Source: Anagrus nilaparvatae (lineage: Eukaryota > Arthropoda > Insecta > Hymenoptera > Mymaridae). Taken from it: a stretch of DNA of 64,000 nt. Both the position numbers and the translations under genes were made by a program. The notes below the pieces were generated by a model. It was given only the letters and a program-made list of their open reading frames with translations. It ran no database searches and had not been told where the DNA came from. Positions 1 to 12,447 of this stretch are shown piece by piece; the stretch's first letter is position 1, and each line of letters starts with the position of its first letter. The stretch lies in NCBI GenBank assembly GCA_022575985.1, contig JAKSXM010000007.1:29266501-29330500 (forward strand), written 5' to 3'.

Positions 1-2049
1 TTTACTTGCATGTAGGTTAAAGTCAACCTAGACCTAATCCTTAACTCCTACCTTCCTTATTCACAAAATAAAATTTGGAAATTAATTGGAGCAGTTTTAG
101 AGTCACAGTAAGTAAATGATTATTGTTAGAAACAGGAAATTGAGAAACGCGAAAATTGATTTTATTTTACTCATTAATTCATATATTTTTAATTTTATTT
201 ATCATTGATCTTTATCATATTTTTTTTAAGCCAGAAGTAAGTATAAATGATTTTTGCATGATAAAATATTTTATTTTGATTTTATTTTGCATTTCTTTAA
301 AAATTCTAGTAATAATAAAAATTGTAAATAAATTGTATATATATTTAGAGTAGGGCTTAGGAATGATCGGGTAGGATCAATGTACCGTATTTATGCAAGA
401 TTGATAAATTTATTAAATCTTTAGTTCCTTAGAAGTGGAAGACCTTGCTCCGCAAAGTCCACTCTAAGCGGGGAGCTATTGTAACGAGGCATTTTTGCCC
501 GTTACAAGCAAATATTAAATATTAAATTATTTAATATTTGCGAACATACATACACACATATTCGCGCGCCTCAAGTCTCAAATACAGAAGATTTCCGCCT
601 AGCAACAATCAAAATTCAAATATATTATTTATAGTTCAAAAATATTTTAATAGAAGATCAATAAAAAGCAGCACCGATCAATAAAAGTTATAGGTTTTCA
701 TATCGACTGATAATGATTTATAGTATCAGCCGCACGGCGCTGTAATAGAAGACCATGCCGTTTCCTTTGCAAAACGAGCATTCCGGTTTCAGCTCTGGAT
801 CGCGAATTCACGCGCGATGTCCATAGAGCAGTTCACGGTTTCGCACCTCCAAGTGCCAAAGAAATACTGGTAAAGATACGCGTATTGCCTTGGAGCCATC
901 TTTACATTAATTAAATAATTTCATAAAGTGTAATTATTGTTAATAGTGAAACCCTAATTTATATGAATTTATAACTTAAATTAAATTAGCCGACTACGGT
1001 CGCCATTAAATCGCGTAGCGATTTTATTTAAAAATATAAAATAAAAACTCGATCGTGTGAAGTGAGATAGCCGGCAGCAGACGATTTAATCCTGCACCAG
1101 CATCGACAAGCCTACATAATAAATCAGCATCTGGGCAGACGCAACGAAGACATCATCCACAAGTAGACGAATCCAGCAGCAGATATAACATCAGCGCGGT
1201 ATCGTAAAGTGTGTGTATGTGTGATTGCGCGCGGATCGCGAATATTTCATGTAAAGCCACGCGGGTTTATTGTTTAACGATTTAATGATTTAATATAATA
1301 ATTATATTTCATATTTAGTTTTAAAGCCCATGAGGCAATAAAAAAAAAATATAAATAAAATATAAATAAGTTCAATTAAATATTTCATGATAATTAAATA
1401 AGTGTTCAATTCATTTTAGTGTAAGTGCATGTTCACATATAATAATATTTCCCCACTCAAATACCTATTTCTTAGAACTCCCCCACTTGCCGAGTGAGAT
1501 CGTTTCTTATGCCGAGCTAGCCGAATAACAGAGGTAATTTCCCCCTATTTTATTATCATTACTACTACTAAATAATTATACATCCATATATATATATTAA
1601 AAGGCGCTCTTAAAGAATAAATATATTAATAAATATATATGTATGTATATTATCAAAAATTATTTATTTAATTAAAAATCCTCGTTATAATATCGACTAA
1701 GGGACTTGGAATAATTCAGGTTAAGGGAATCAAAATAGTTTGGGTTTAGAATCTTAATAGCTAATATGATAATTACAAATTATAAAATTATAAACTTGTA
1801 TTGTAATGTTGAGTAACATTTGTATTATACCTAGTCCTCAGCTGGAAGTAAACATGTTCCATGCATTTAGGTTATGTTTACACAAACCTCTTATAAGTTT
1901 TTTTTTTAAAACAACTAAAGACTGAAAATGTGGGCACGTTTTAAGCTTTACTGATTAGTACAGTTCAACATTTAATTTTTTATAATTTTATGCAAAGCTA
2001 ATAAAATAAGATAAAATATATTGTGATAATATTTTTTATTTATTTTTAG
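1..2049. other. intron upstream of the first visible moira exon
   Basis: No coding exon is visible here. The stretch ends in a splice acceptor (TTTTTAG at 2043-2049). It is AT-rich with a few GC-richer islands (about 420-600, 730-900, 1000-1260) that look like old transposon sequence. An interrupted palindrome lies at 479-507 (TTGTAACG ... CGTTACAA). Around 1681-1890 there is diverged sequence of the repeat family that carries the GAACATGTTC-type palindrome (an AACATGTTCC core near 1852), with the typical 'ggacttggaataatt' phrases. The 65-codon open frame at 156-353 is I/F/L-rich and looks like chance. Confidence 0.6.
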
Positions 2050-2342
2050 TGGTCGTGCTCCTGCTAATGTCCAAAATGTATCTAATTCATCCGTAATACT
2101 TCCCAAGAAATCGCGTGCTGGTGGAGTTGAAGAAGAAGAAGATCTTACTCAAGGCATGGAAGATCCGGCAACTGAACCTCGAGTAGTTGAAGTTATTTCT
2201 TCAAATACAAACGCAACTGTTTTGAATTCAAGCAATACAGCAATTAATAATAATATCACTTCAACAAACAATAAAAAACAAGATAATGATTTGCAACCTT
2301 TGAAATCAGGAAATATGGCTGATCTTGATGCTGAATCTGAAA
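2050..2342 (+). CDS. mor: moira/SMARCC internal exon (acidic linker before SWIRM)
   Basis: This is an internal coding exon of the SWI/SNF-family (BAP/PBAP) scaffold subunit Moira/SMARCC, a nuclear chromatin-remodelling protein. The reading frame starts GRAPANVQN after the acceptor AG at 2048-2049, and runs through a basic KKSR patch, an acidic EEEEDLTQGMEDP stretch and a low-complexity N/S/T segment to DLDAESE. SMARCC proteins have the same order (basic patch, 'EEDLT..ME.P', then 'M.DLD') just before SWIRM. The donor is GTAAG at 2343. The exon enters on the third base of a codon and leaves after the first base (A of AGT), which matches the GT that opens the next exon at 58676. No start codon is needed, because the methionine at 2156 is internal. 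The N-terminal part of the protein lies upstream of the window. Confidence 0.88.
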
Positions 2343-2343
2343 G

Positions 2344-4790
2344 TAAGTTTGCATAATGTAAGATTTTAAATTGCATTCTAAAAATTCTTGCAGGAAAAAT
2401 TTTTTATTAATAAATAATAAGAAATATGTAGAATAATTTTGCTTTAAGTGTAAAATTTAGAAGTTCCGTACAATTTAATAAATTTGAAGTTCAGTCCATC
2501 TGAAGGTGAAGAGGTCTTTAATTACGTCCTTTTTCACATCCTAAAGTACGTTCGATTGAGAGAATTCTTTAAGACGTGTTTTAAGACTTCAAAAAAAATG
2601 TCTTTTCAGAATGTTTAAAATTTTTTTTAAAAAGCTTTAAAAAATTACTATAGCTTTTTTATTTTTTAAAAAAGCTTAAAAAATATTAAAAAATATTCTA
2701 ATTAATTAGATCAAATTAAATTAATAAAATAAACAATAAAATTCAATATATAAAAAAATTAAGAATTTAAAAAAACTCAAAACACAAAATTTCAATAATT
2801 TAAATCAATTATGAGTCAAGTATGTAATTTCAATCATTAGACCAATAATTACTTTGAAAAATTAATTTGTAGACAAGGGGGTGGATAAATTAATAGTTGG
2901 GCCACGCGCATATAATAGGGGCTAGAATTCATTGGAGCATAGCGTTACAGCTGAGCATCTTATGAATTGTGGCTTCTGCTAAAATTATTATTGATGCTCT
3001 ATGAGTGTATACTATAGCTTTTTTGTTTTTTAAATATTAATTTTAATTTGTTGACATAATATATTCAGAATTGGGCAAATAAGATATGGAACCCATATGG
3101 GGGTCATATAGGGTACATATTAATATGGAAAGTACGAATTTTATATTGACTTTGTATTTGAGTTTCATGGTTGAATTTTGATTGTAGGGTATTCTCAGAC
3201 CATATTTTTTGAATTTTGTTAAATAAAATTAGGAAAATTAACAGATTTTCAATCAAAAAATGAATTTTAATCTACGTACTAGAATAGCCGCGCACTCTGC
3301 GCGAGCAGAATAATAACTTATTTTTATAATTTCGTTATAAAATTAATTTAATTCCTATGAAAAATTTTTTCCATATTATGGTCCTATTATGGCCTACTAG
3401 TTGATTTGAAAATGATTTCTTGCTCTTATTGTATGAAATCATCATTTATAGGTACTCCTCCAAAGCCTATAGTAAACATAAAAAACTCACAACTTGTTTC
3501 TAAAGGCCATAAAAAATAAAAATACCCTGCCAACTAGCTGGCACTGAGGTTCCTCAAACAATGAGCTGTAATCTTAATTTACAACAAATATTATTGATTA
3601 CAACCATGCAATTATACATACATTTTTCGTTTTTAGTAGCTGGTAAAATAGATTATTAAGATTATTTTGTTATTAAAGTGACAATTCTAGCGTCCATGGA
3701 TTGATCGCGCCGGCGTTAATGGATTTTAAATCATTTTTGCATAATTAAAAAGAGACAAATATAAAAAAAGCTAATTTTATTTTTTTTTATAAAATTTTAT
3801 TTTATTAGAATATATAATTATCCCTTAATAATTAAAATATTGGGTAACATGATTTTTTTGTTTTGTCAAAGAAATGGTTGGTAACGATGCGAAAATTACA
3901 AATATTCGCTCAATTATTATAAAAAGATAGGAGTTTTTACCAGAATTTATAATAATTTCTTATAATTTATTTTCTCAGTCTACTTCTTGCATTTGACCAA
4001 TTTTCCGCAACAATGATAATAATAATAATAATAATATTTTGTAATAAAAAAAATAACCACATTAATTGCTTCAAAATTTTAAAATTATTTATATTATCCT
4101 ATATATATATTAATCCTATATATATTAAAATGAAATAATTTAAAAAATTGACTATTTTTGATTTTATTGGACACGCATTTATGAAGAATTGTACGGACGA
4201 AAATACATGAAAGTGGTTTTAAAGTAATCTTTAAAGAAATATCTCCAGACCTTTTTCTAATTTTTAAAAAATATTTAAATGATTTCGAGAAATCAATATC
4301 AGAAGTTAGTAGTCGAAAACGCAAAATAATTTCATTTTTTTTCACTAAAACTGATTTTTCTCACGATCTAAGAGGTTTTTTGAGACGAGGTTTAGTGCAA
4401 ATTATTCCTTGGAAAAAATGCTATCGATTTGACGTTTTTATTTTTTTTAATTTGAGATTACGGTTCAGAGTTACAACTGTTTGAAGCTAAGAACTTCAAA
4501 ATTAAAAAAATCAAAAAGTGTACATTTTCATCACTTCAGATATCGGAATGGATTGTGTCAAAATGTAAAAACCAAGTTTCTTTGTATTTATTAAACACTT
4601 TTCTAATGCCACTTTTATTTTTTTTTAATTTCATTCATTAGTTAAAGAGAAATGTCAAAAAAACGACTTAAAGTCTAATTTTTTGAAATTTTTTATTTTT
4701 TTATATTTAGGACAGCTGATATCCATTTTTTATATGATTTTATATATTTTATATTTTATTTTCTTTAAAAAAATCTAAATGCTACCATTG
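2344..4790. other. AT-rich intron sequence with dispersed repeat fragments
   Basis: No gene is seen. Recognisable pieces are: a GC-rich motif near 3696-3722 (the reverse complement reads ATCCATTAACGCCGGCGCGA) that recurs near 14042-14062; a block at 3530-3630 ('ctgccaactagctggca', 'gattacaaccatgcaat') that recurs near 49388-49490; an (AAT)n microsatellite at about 4012-4037; and a block at 4440-4640 whose reverse complement recurs at about 13317-13490. The 83-codon frame at 4094-4345 (minus strand) has no domain I recognise and overlaps repeat sequence. Confidence 0.6.
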
Positions 4791-5838
4791 CATAAAAATA
4801 TATAAAATTAAAAAAATATTTAAATGCAATCATTGTATAAAAATATTTGAAATTCCAACTTTTCTATTAAACAAGAGACAGTTAGAAAAAAATTTTTAAT
4901 GGCGTATAGTTTCTGGTAAAGTCAATAAAAAAATACAATTTTCTTATAAAACAAGACAAATACAAAAAAAATTTTAATGCAATCATTGCTAAAAAATTTT
5001 TTTGAAATTAAAAAAATATTTCAATGCAATCATTGCTAAAAATTTTTTGAAATTAAAAAAATATTTCAATGCAATCACTGCATAAAAATTTTGAAATTAA
5101 AAAAATATTTCAATGCAATCATTGCATACAAATTTTTGAAATTAAAAAAATATTTCAATACAATCATTGCATAAAAATTTTTGAAATTAAAAAAATATTT
5201 CAATGCAATCATTGCATAAAAATTTAAAATTAAAAAAATATTTCAATGCAATCATTGCTAAAAAATTTTTGAAATTAAAAAAATATTTCAATGCAATCAT
5301 TGCATAAAAATTTTTGAAATTAAAAAAATATTTCAATACAATCATTGCATAAAAATTTTTGAAATTAAAAAAATATTTTAATGCAATCATTGCATAAAAA
5401 TTTTATCAAGCAATTATTGCATACAAATATTTGAAATTCCAACTTTTCTATAAAACAGGAGAATGTTAGAAAAAAATTTATTTATAAATTATATAAATTT
5501 ATAATAGCATATAGTTTGTGCTAAAGTAAATAAAAAAATTTTAATGCAATCATTGTATAAAAATTTTTTAAATTCAAAAAATATTTCAATGCAATCATTG
5601 CAAAAAAATTTTTGAAATTACAAAAATATTTTAATGCAAAAATGCATAAAAATTTTTGAAATTAAAAAAATATTTTTATGCAATCATTGCATAAAAATTT
5701 TCTCAATTTATATTAAAAATAATATCTAAAATTAACCTGTTTTAGGCGCATTTTACAATAAGTCACGATATATTTGAAAAAATATTTGAAATTCACAAAA
5801 ATATTTGAAATTCCAACTTTTCTATAAAAGAGGAGACT

Positions 5839-6510
5839 CACAGTGTAGTAAAAAAAAAAGTGGCCAAAAAACGGCTTCAACGCAATTTCTTATGAAAAAA
5901 AATTCTGCTGAATGGAAAATGACCGTTTTTGTGTATACTAAATGATAGATCATTTGCAATTTAGTCAAAAAATTAAAAAAAAAATGAAAAATTTGATTTT
6001 TTTATTTTTACTTATATTTTAAACTTAAATAATGTATAACAAATATCAATTATATAAAAACTTTAAAAAAATACTTTATTTAAGTTTAAAATATAAGTAA
6101 TAATAGAAAAATCAAATTTTTCATTTTTTTTTTAATTTTTTGACTAACTTGCAAATGTTGACTAACACATCTTTATACTGCATACAACCATGTATAATTA
6201 TACAATTATACTAATTCACTTTTTTTAGGTTTATTTATCATTTATGTACATATTTTAATACAGAACTGTACCTAAAAAAAATTTTTTTTTCATTTTAAAA
6301 CTATAAATATTTTACCTTTTTATGGTAAAAAATAGATTTTTTTTTCATTCAGCAGCTAAGAAAATAAAAAAAAAAAAAAAAATTTTGATCTCGGTAGCCT
6401 ATTATTTAGTATATACAAAAACGGTCATTTTCCATTCAGCAGAATTTTTTTTCATAAGAAATTGCGTTAAAGCCGATTTTTGGCCACTTTTTTTTTTTTA
6501 CTACACTGTG
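5839..6510. mobile_element. Transib-like MITE with 5-bp target duplication
   Basis: An inverted-repeat element of 672 bp inside the satellite. It begins CACAGTGTAGTA (5839) and ends TACTACACTGTG (6510). The arms run about 110 bp from each end with near-complementarity, and the inner part is also partly self-complementary. The 5 bp AGACT precede it (5834-5838) and follow it (6511-6515); a satellite unit normally has a single 'agact' here. Ends of the form CACAGTG plus 5-bp duplications are established features of Transib transposons, the relatives of RAG1, whose recombination signal heptamer is CACAGTG. No transposase is encoded, so it would be non-autonomous. Confidence 0.75.
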
Positions 6511-7488
6511 AGACTGTTTTATAATGGCGTATAGTTTCTGGTAAAGTCAATAAAAAAATACAATTTTCTTATAAAACAAGACAAATACAAAAAAAATTTT
6601 AATGCAATCATTACATAAAAATTTTTGAAATGCAATTATTGCATACAAATATTTGAAATTCCAACTTTTCTATAAAACAGAAGACTGTTAGAAAAAAATT
6701 TATTTATAATTTACATAAATTTATATTAGCATATAGTTTCTGCTAAAGTCAATAAAAAAATTTCAATGTTATCATTGCATAAAAAAATTTTAAAATACAA
6801 TTTTCATATAAAACAAGACACTATTATAAAAAAATTTTAAATGAAATATAGTTTCTGCTAAAGTCAATAAAAAAAAATTTCAATGCTCTCATTGCATAAA
6901 AATATTTAAAATTACAACTTTTGTATAAAACAGGAGACTATTCGAAAAAAATTTAGAGTGGCGTATAATTTCTGCTAAAGTCAATAAAAAAATTTCAATG
7001 CTATCATTGCATGAAAATATTTGGAATTACAAATTTTCTATGAAACAGGAGACTATTAGAAAAAAATTTTAAATGGCGTATAGTTTCTGCTAAAGTCAAT
7101 AAAAATATTTCAATGCAATCATTGCACAAAAATATTTTAAGTTGCAACTTTTATATAAAACAGGAAACTAATCCAAAAAAATATAAATGGCGTATAGTTT
7201 CTGCTAAAGGCAATAAAAATATGTCAATGTAATCATTGCACAAAAATATTTCAAGTTGCAACTTTTATATAAAACAGGAAACTAATCCAAAAAAATATAA
7301 ATGGTGTATAGTTTCTGCTAAAGTCAATAAAAATATGCCAATGCAATCATTGCACAAAAATATTTCAAGTTGCAACTTTTATATAAAACAGGAAACTGAT
7401 CCAAAAAAATATAAATGGCGTATAGTTTCTGCTAAAGTCAATAAAAATATGCCAATGCTATCATTGCATAAAAACATTTTAAATTACA

Positions 7489-7614
7489 TTTGAAAATTTT
7501 CTTTATTATCCTGAGCTTTCGAAACGTCGAAATAAATAAATTATTTCTAAATTTGTTCCATATTTGATCGTCTTTATTTTTATTTACCTAATAATAATAA
7601 AGAAAATTTTCAAA
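7489..7614. mobile_element. small insertion with 18-bp inverted ends and a PLE-like motif
   Basis: A 126-bp interruption of the satellite, bounded by TTTGAAAATTTTCTTTA and its complement ending at 7614. Inside is 'tttcgaaacgtcg', followed about 40 nt later by 'ttgttccatatttgatcgtct'. Nearly the same two blocks follow each other at the right edge of the window (63933-64000), where the context is a Penelope-like 3' end. I infer a fragment of a related 3' end that was captured or inserted here. Confidence 0.5.
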
Positions 7615-9242
7615 TCTTTGTATTGGAACGTGCAAGTATATATACTTGTTTAATAAAATAATTTTAAATTACAACTTTTATATAAAATAGGTCCCTAATC
7701 GAAAAAAATTTAGAATCGCGTATAGTTTCTGCTAAAGTCAATAAAAATTTTTCAATGCTATCATTGCAAAAAAATATTTTAAGTTGCAACTTTTATATAA
7801 AACAGGACACTATTAGAAAAAAATATAAAATGATGTATAGTTTCTGCTAAAGTCAATAAAAATATTACAATGCAATAATTGCAAAAGAATATTTGAAATT
7901 CCAACTTTTAAATAAAACAGGATACTATTAGAAAAAAATTTTAAATGATGTACAGTTTCAACTAAAATTAAAAAAAAATTAAATGCTATCATTGCAAAAA
8001 ATATTTGAAATTACAAAAATATTTCAATGCAATCATTGCATAAAAATGTATGACTATTAAAAAAAAATTTAGAATGGCGAATAGTTTCTGCTAAACTGAA
8101 TAAAAAAATTTCAATGCTATCATTGCATGAAAATATTTGGAATTACAAATTTTCTATAAAACAGTAGACTATTAGAAAAAAATTTTAATTGGCGTATAGT
8201 TTCTGCTAAAGTTAATAAAAATATTTCAATGCAATCATTGCACAAAAATATTTTAAGTTGCAACTTTTATATAAAACAGGACACTATTAGAAAAAAATAT
8301 AAAATGATGTATAGTTTCTGCTAAAGTCAATAAAAATATTCCAATGCAATCATTGCACAAAAATATTTCAAGTTGCAACTTTTATATAAAACAGGAAACT
8401 GATTGAAAAAATTTAAAATGGCGTATAGTTTCTGCTAAAGTCAATAAAAATATTTCAATGCTATCATTGCATAAAAATTTTTAAGATTAAAAAAATATTT
8501 CAATACAATTATTGCATAAAAGTGTATGACTATTAAAAAAAATTTTAGAATAGCGTATAGTTTCTGCCAAAGTAAATATAAAAATTTTAATGCTATCATT
8601 GCATAAAAACATTTTAAATTACAACTTTTATATAAAACAGGACACTAATCGAAAAAAATTTAGAATGGCGTATAGTCTCTGCTAAAGTCAATAAAAATAT
8701 TTCAATTGCATAAAAATATTTGAAATTACAACTTTTATATAAAACAGGTCGACTAATAGAAAAAAATTTAGAATGGCGTATAGTTTCTGCTAAAGTCAAT
8801 AAAAATATTTCAATGCAATTATTGCATAAAAATATTTGAAATTCCAACTTTTATATAAAACAGGACGACTAATCGAAAAAAATTTAGAATGACGTATAGT
8901 TTCTGTCAAAGTGAATAAAAATATTTCAATATTAACATTGCATAAAAATATTTGAAATACCAATTTTTATATATAACAAACCATTATTCAAAAAAATTTA
9001 GAATGGTGTACAGTTTCTGCCAAAATCAATAAAAATATTTCAATGATAACATTGCATAAAAATATTTGAAATTCCAGCATTTGTATAAAGCATAACACTA
9101 TTATAAAAAAATGTAAAATGACGTATAGTTTCTGCTAAAGTTAATAAAAATATTTCAATGCAATAATTGCATAAAAATATTTGAAATTCCAACTTTCATT
9201 TAAAAAAGGACACTAATCGAAAAAAATATAGAATAGCGTATA

Positions 9243-9384
9243 CTGCCGCGCAAATTATAAATCCCACATCTACATCGATACCAATAACGAAGACTTTGAC
9301 ATCCCTTCTCAAAATGAAAAGGAGATGTCAGGGTTTTCGATAGTGGTATCGATGTAGATGTGGGATTTATCATTTGCGCAGCAG
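9243..9384. mobile_element. 142-bp palindromic MITE
   Basis: This hairpin-like insertion splits a satellite unit at 'gcgtata|gtttctgct'. The arms are long: 'ctgccgcgcaaattataaat' on the left pairs with 'atttatcatttgcgcagcag' on the right, followed by 'cccacatctacatcgatacca' and its complement. TATA is present on both sides (9239-9242 and 9385-9388), where an uninterrupted unit has it once, so the duplication is TATA, or TA if the element ends in TACTGC. The superfamily is not determined. Confidence 0.75.
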
Positions 9385-9518
9385 TATAGTGTCTGCTAAA
9401 GTCAATAAAAATTTTTCAATGCAATCATTGCATAAAAATATTTGAAATTCCAACTTTCATTTAAAAGAGGACACTATTCGAAAAAAATATAGAATAGCGT
9501 ATAGTTTCTGCTATAATA

Positions 9519-9748
9519 CACCCGACAATATATATTAAAATTTTTAGAAGTTTTTTAAATTGTGGACTATCAATTTAACTTTATCTATAAATTATAAATT
9601 TTCGAAATTTTTATTTTTTCATGTTTAATACAGGCGATATCCATTTTCTTATATAATGAAATTACTTAAGCTCTTTCATATATAAAACACCCGACAATAT
9701 ATATTAAAATTTTTAGATGTTTTTCAAATTGTGGACCATCAATATGAG
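9519..9748. repeat. two direct copies of a 60-bp block
   Basis: The block starting 'acacccgacaatatatatta' and ending 'attgtggactatcaat' occurs at about 9519-9578 and again at about 9689-9748 with few differences. It lies where the satellite becomes strongly degenerate. Confidence 0.75.
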
Positions 9749-10723
9749 TTAATCTTTTTAAGTTGTTAACGAAAAATATATTAAAGAGCGGTTTAATTTC
9801 TGTTAAATTCAATACTAATATTTCAAAGCTATCATTGCAGAAAAATATTTGAAATTACAAGATTTCTATAAAACAGGACAATATTCGAAAACATTTGAGT
9901 GGGGTATATTTTGCTAAATTCAATACTGATATTTCAATGCTATCATTGCATTTGAAATTACAACATTTCTATAAAACACGACGGAATTCAAAAACATTTA
10001 AGTTGGGTATATTTTGATAAATTCAATACTATAATATATCAATACTATTATTGCATAAAAATGATTGAAATTACAACTTTTCTATAAAAAAGGACACTTT
10101 TCGAAATAAAACTAAAATGAGGTATAGTTTCTGCTAAATTAATTACTAATATTTCAATGCAATTGAAATTACAACTGTTCTAAAAAACAGGCTATTATTC
10201 GAAAAAATTGGGTATATTTTTCTAAATTCAATACATATATTTCAATGCTATCATTGCATAAAAACAATTGGAATTACAACATCCTATCCTAAAAATGAGT
10301 TAGTCATCGATACGGTAACTATGTACATTGTTATCGCTAAAAGAGTCATTCTGATTGGTTCTCTCAATAATGTACACAATACATACATAACAAATTTTAA
10401 AAACAATAACATTAACACAATTCTCAAAAAGTTAGGTTATTTTATTTTAGGTATCATACAAGTTATATAATAAACCAATAGCTAATTATTTAACTTATAA
10501 ATGGTTATTGATAATTAAAAATTATTTATTTAATTCATTTAAAAAATTAACAGAAAGCATAGATTTATTTAAAATTTAAATTATTGGTTAATATATCATA
10601 TTTTTTGCATATATTTCAAACCTCAAATCTTTGTTATGTAAATTATGTTTTTAAATTTTTAACTATTTTTTTAAATGCATAAGAGAAGTACTTGAATAAT
10701 AATAATAGTAAATAATAGTATAT

Positions 10724-10925
10724 TACGACCCATGGCTAGAAAAATAAAGCCCCAAATCGCAGTTTACCACCCTCGGCTTCGTCTCGGAAGGTAATTTACG
10801 TGCGATTTGAGCCATTCTTTTTTTATGGCTAAGGGTCGTATACGATTTTTCTGCGGCAGTGGCGAGAAAACACGTCTTTGAAGTGGCCAGGAAATACGTG
10901 CTTTCTGATCATTGTCCAGAAAAAA
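10724..10925. repeat. double-hairpin repeat, copy 1
   Basis: Two neighbouring imperfect hairpins. The first (10724-10840) pairs TACGACCCATGGCTAG with its complement at the far side, and 'ccaaatcgca' with 'tgcgatttga'. The second (about 10846-10925) pairs 'tttttctgcggca' with sequence near 10915. The same two hairpins occur at 33614-33790, including 'atcgcagttt[ag]cca[ct]cctcgg' and 'cgtatttcc[tc]ggcc' in one or the other orientation. They probably belong to a MITE family. This copy lies inside Helitron H1. Confidence 0.65.
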
Positions 10926-11154
10926 TAATTCTGTCGTCTTTAAAAAAAAATTATATTCCAATAAATAAATAAGAAACATTCTGATACTTATAGGGATTCT
11001 TTAGTCTGTTTAACTTATAAAAAAGAAAACAAATAATTTTTTGAAAAAAAAAAAATTTACGCGGTTGTTAATCCAAAGTCAGATACAACTTAGTAAAAAT
11101 TTACAGAATCGTGAAAAAAACTGATTATCCAAGGCTTGAATATTGCTTGAATAT

Positions 11155-11490
11155 TAACATGGAACATGTTTATAGGGGGAGGGGGGGAGTAACTCAGTAG
11201 CTCCAATAGTTAAGAGTGTCCGGGATGTGAAATGGGACTTTCTAAACTTTGATTTGGAGACTTAGAATAATTTCAGTTTCGGGACTTAAAATGATTTTAA
11301 TTTAGAAACTTAAAATAATTCGAATTAAAAGACTTGATTTAGAAACTTTAATTTATTATTTCTTATTTTAATTTAGGTAAAATAATTTCGTTTTAGGGCT
11401 TTCGAATAATCCAGGGCTACGGATAGAAAATAATTTAGAATTGGGGATTGAGAATACTTTCGACGAATCTGCATAATTTTTAATAAAGGT
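11155..11490. repeat. GAACATGTTC-family repeat, diverged copy
   Basis: This starts 'aacatggaacatgttta', followed by a G-run and then many degenerate copies of 'gacttagaataattt[c/t]ag' at roughly 25-bp spacing. It resembles the better preserved copies at 14694-15000 and 18541-18864. It lies inside Helitron H1. Confidence 0.55.
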
Positions 11491-12447
11491 TAATTGAATC
11501 TACATTTGAGTTTCAAAATTTTAGTTCCTTATAAAATTTACATGTCCATACATGGGCTCATATGTTTAATTTATCTTGGATTGGTTAGAAAATACTTAAT
11601 TATGAATTATCTAATGTAAATCAAAAGATTAAAAAATGAAATTTTTTATCGGCATATAAAATTTTTTATGCCTGATCCATTAATTATTCAATATAGTTAA
11701 AAATTCGTCCACGATGCAGTAAAGATAGTTTAGGAAGTAGTAAGAAAAATTTATAATACTCGGCATATGAAATTTTACCTCACCGGATTAATTTATGAAC
11801 CCGATATAATCTAAAAAAATTAAATATTTATGTCTGCGAAAAAATACATATGTTTTTGCGGAAAAAAAAGAAAATATTATTAATCTAAACTGGCCAAAAA
11901 TGGAAATAGCTGCCAAAAGTCTAGAATGGGATCTAGGAAGATAAAATTTAAAGAAATAATGATTTTTTATACGGGTAAAATCTAGAGAATAAGACAAAAC
12001 GATTTTATTTTGGTACTTATTTGAAATGAAATGTACTACAATAACTAGATGGATTCTATAACGAGTTTAGATCCAAAAAAGCAATTGGATACAGGGTGTA
12101 TACATGAATTATTAACATTAAAACCCATAAAATGCTAAGAAAATTATACAGCGTCCTAGGAATGACTTAGATTCTTCAACAGTGGCACTTTTTATTTTCA
12201 AAAATGTTTGGATTACAAAAAACATATGAGAATTATTATCAAAATAATAATAATTTACTTTGAAAATCTATTCCTACCAGATAAAATATTACTGTCACCG
12301 TGAATCAGAATAAAATGAGACATGGTTTTAATACCTTATATTTTAATTTTTATTTCGTTCTAGAAGAATTTGAATCATCTCAAGATTGCTGTATCATTTT
12401 TCCTCGGTATTATAAGAGTTCCATGTATACAGTTTTATTTATACGTG

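Larger units (their letters stand above)
4790..10281. repeat. 114-bp satellite array with a palindromic core
   Basis: A degenerate tandem array. The typical unit is about 114 bp (core positions 7224, 7339, 7453; 8342, 8456) and reads roughly 'caatgcaatcattgcat - aaatatttgaaattacaacttt - tataaaacaggacacta - gcgtatagtttctgctaaag - tcaataaaaatattt'. A short-unit zone at about 4970-5400 repeats only the palindrome and its flank every 43-45 bp. Nearly every unit keeps TGCAAT-N-ATTGCA, an odd palindrome. The array is interrupted by insertions at 5839-6510, 7489-7614 and 9243-9384, and by a Helitron at 10282, after which it resumes at 13128. Open frames across it are repeat artefacts. Confidence 0.9.

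Noticed and set aside
479..1515. Solo LTR starting at TTGTAACG and ending near CGAATAACA
   Set aside because: The ends are not a clean TG...CA pair and I found no matching 4-6 bp duplication.
5187..7493. Open frames on the satellite (5187-5390 minus, 7236-7493 plus, 8614-8847 minus)
   Set aside because: Their peptides are internal repeats that simply mirror the satellite period.
4800..10280. CRISPR-like regular repeats
   Set aside because: Units are continuous tandem satellite without unique spacers, in a eukaryotic intron.
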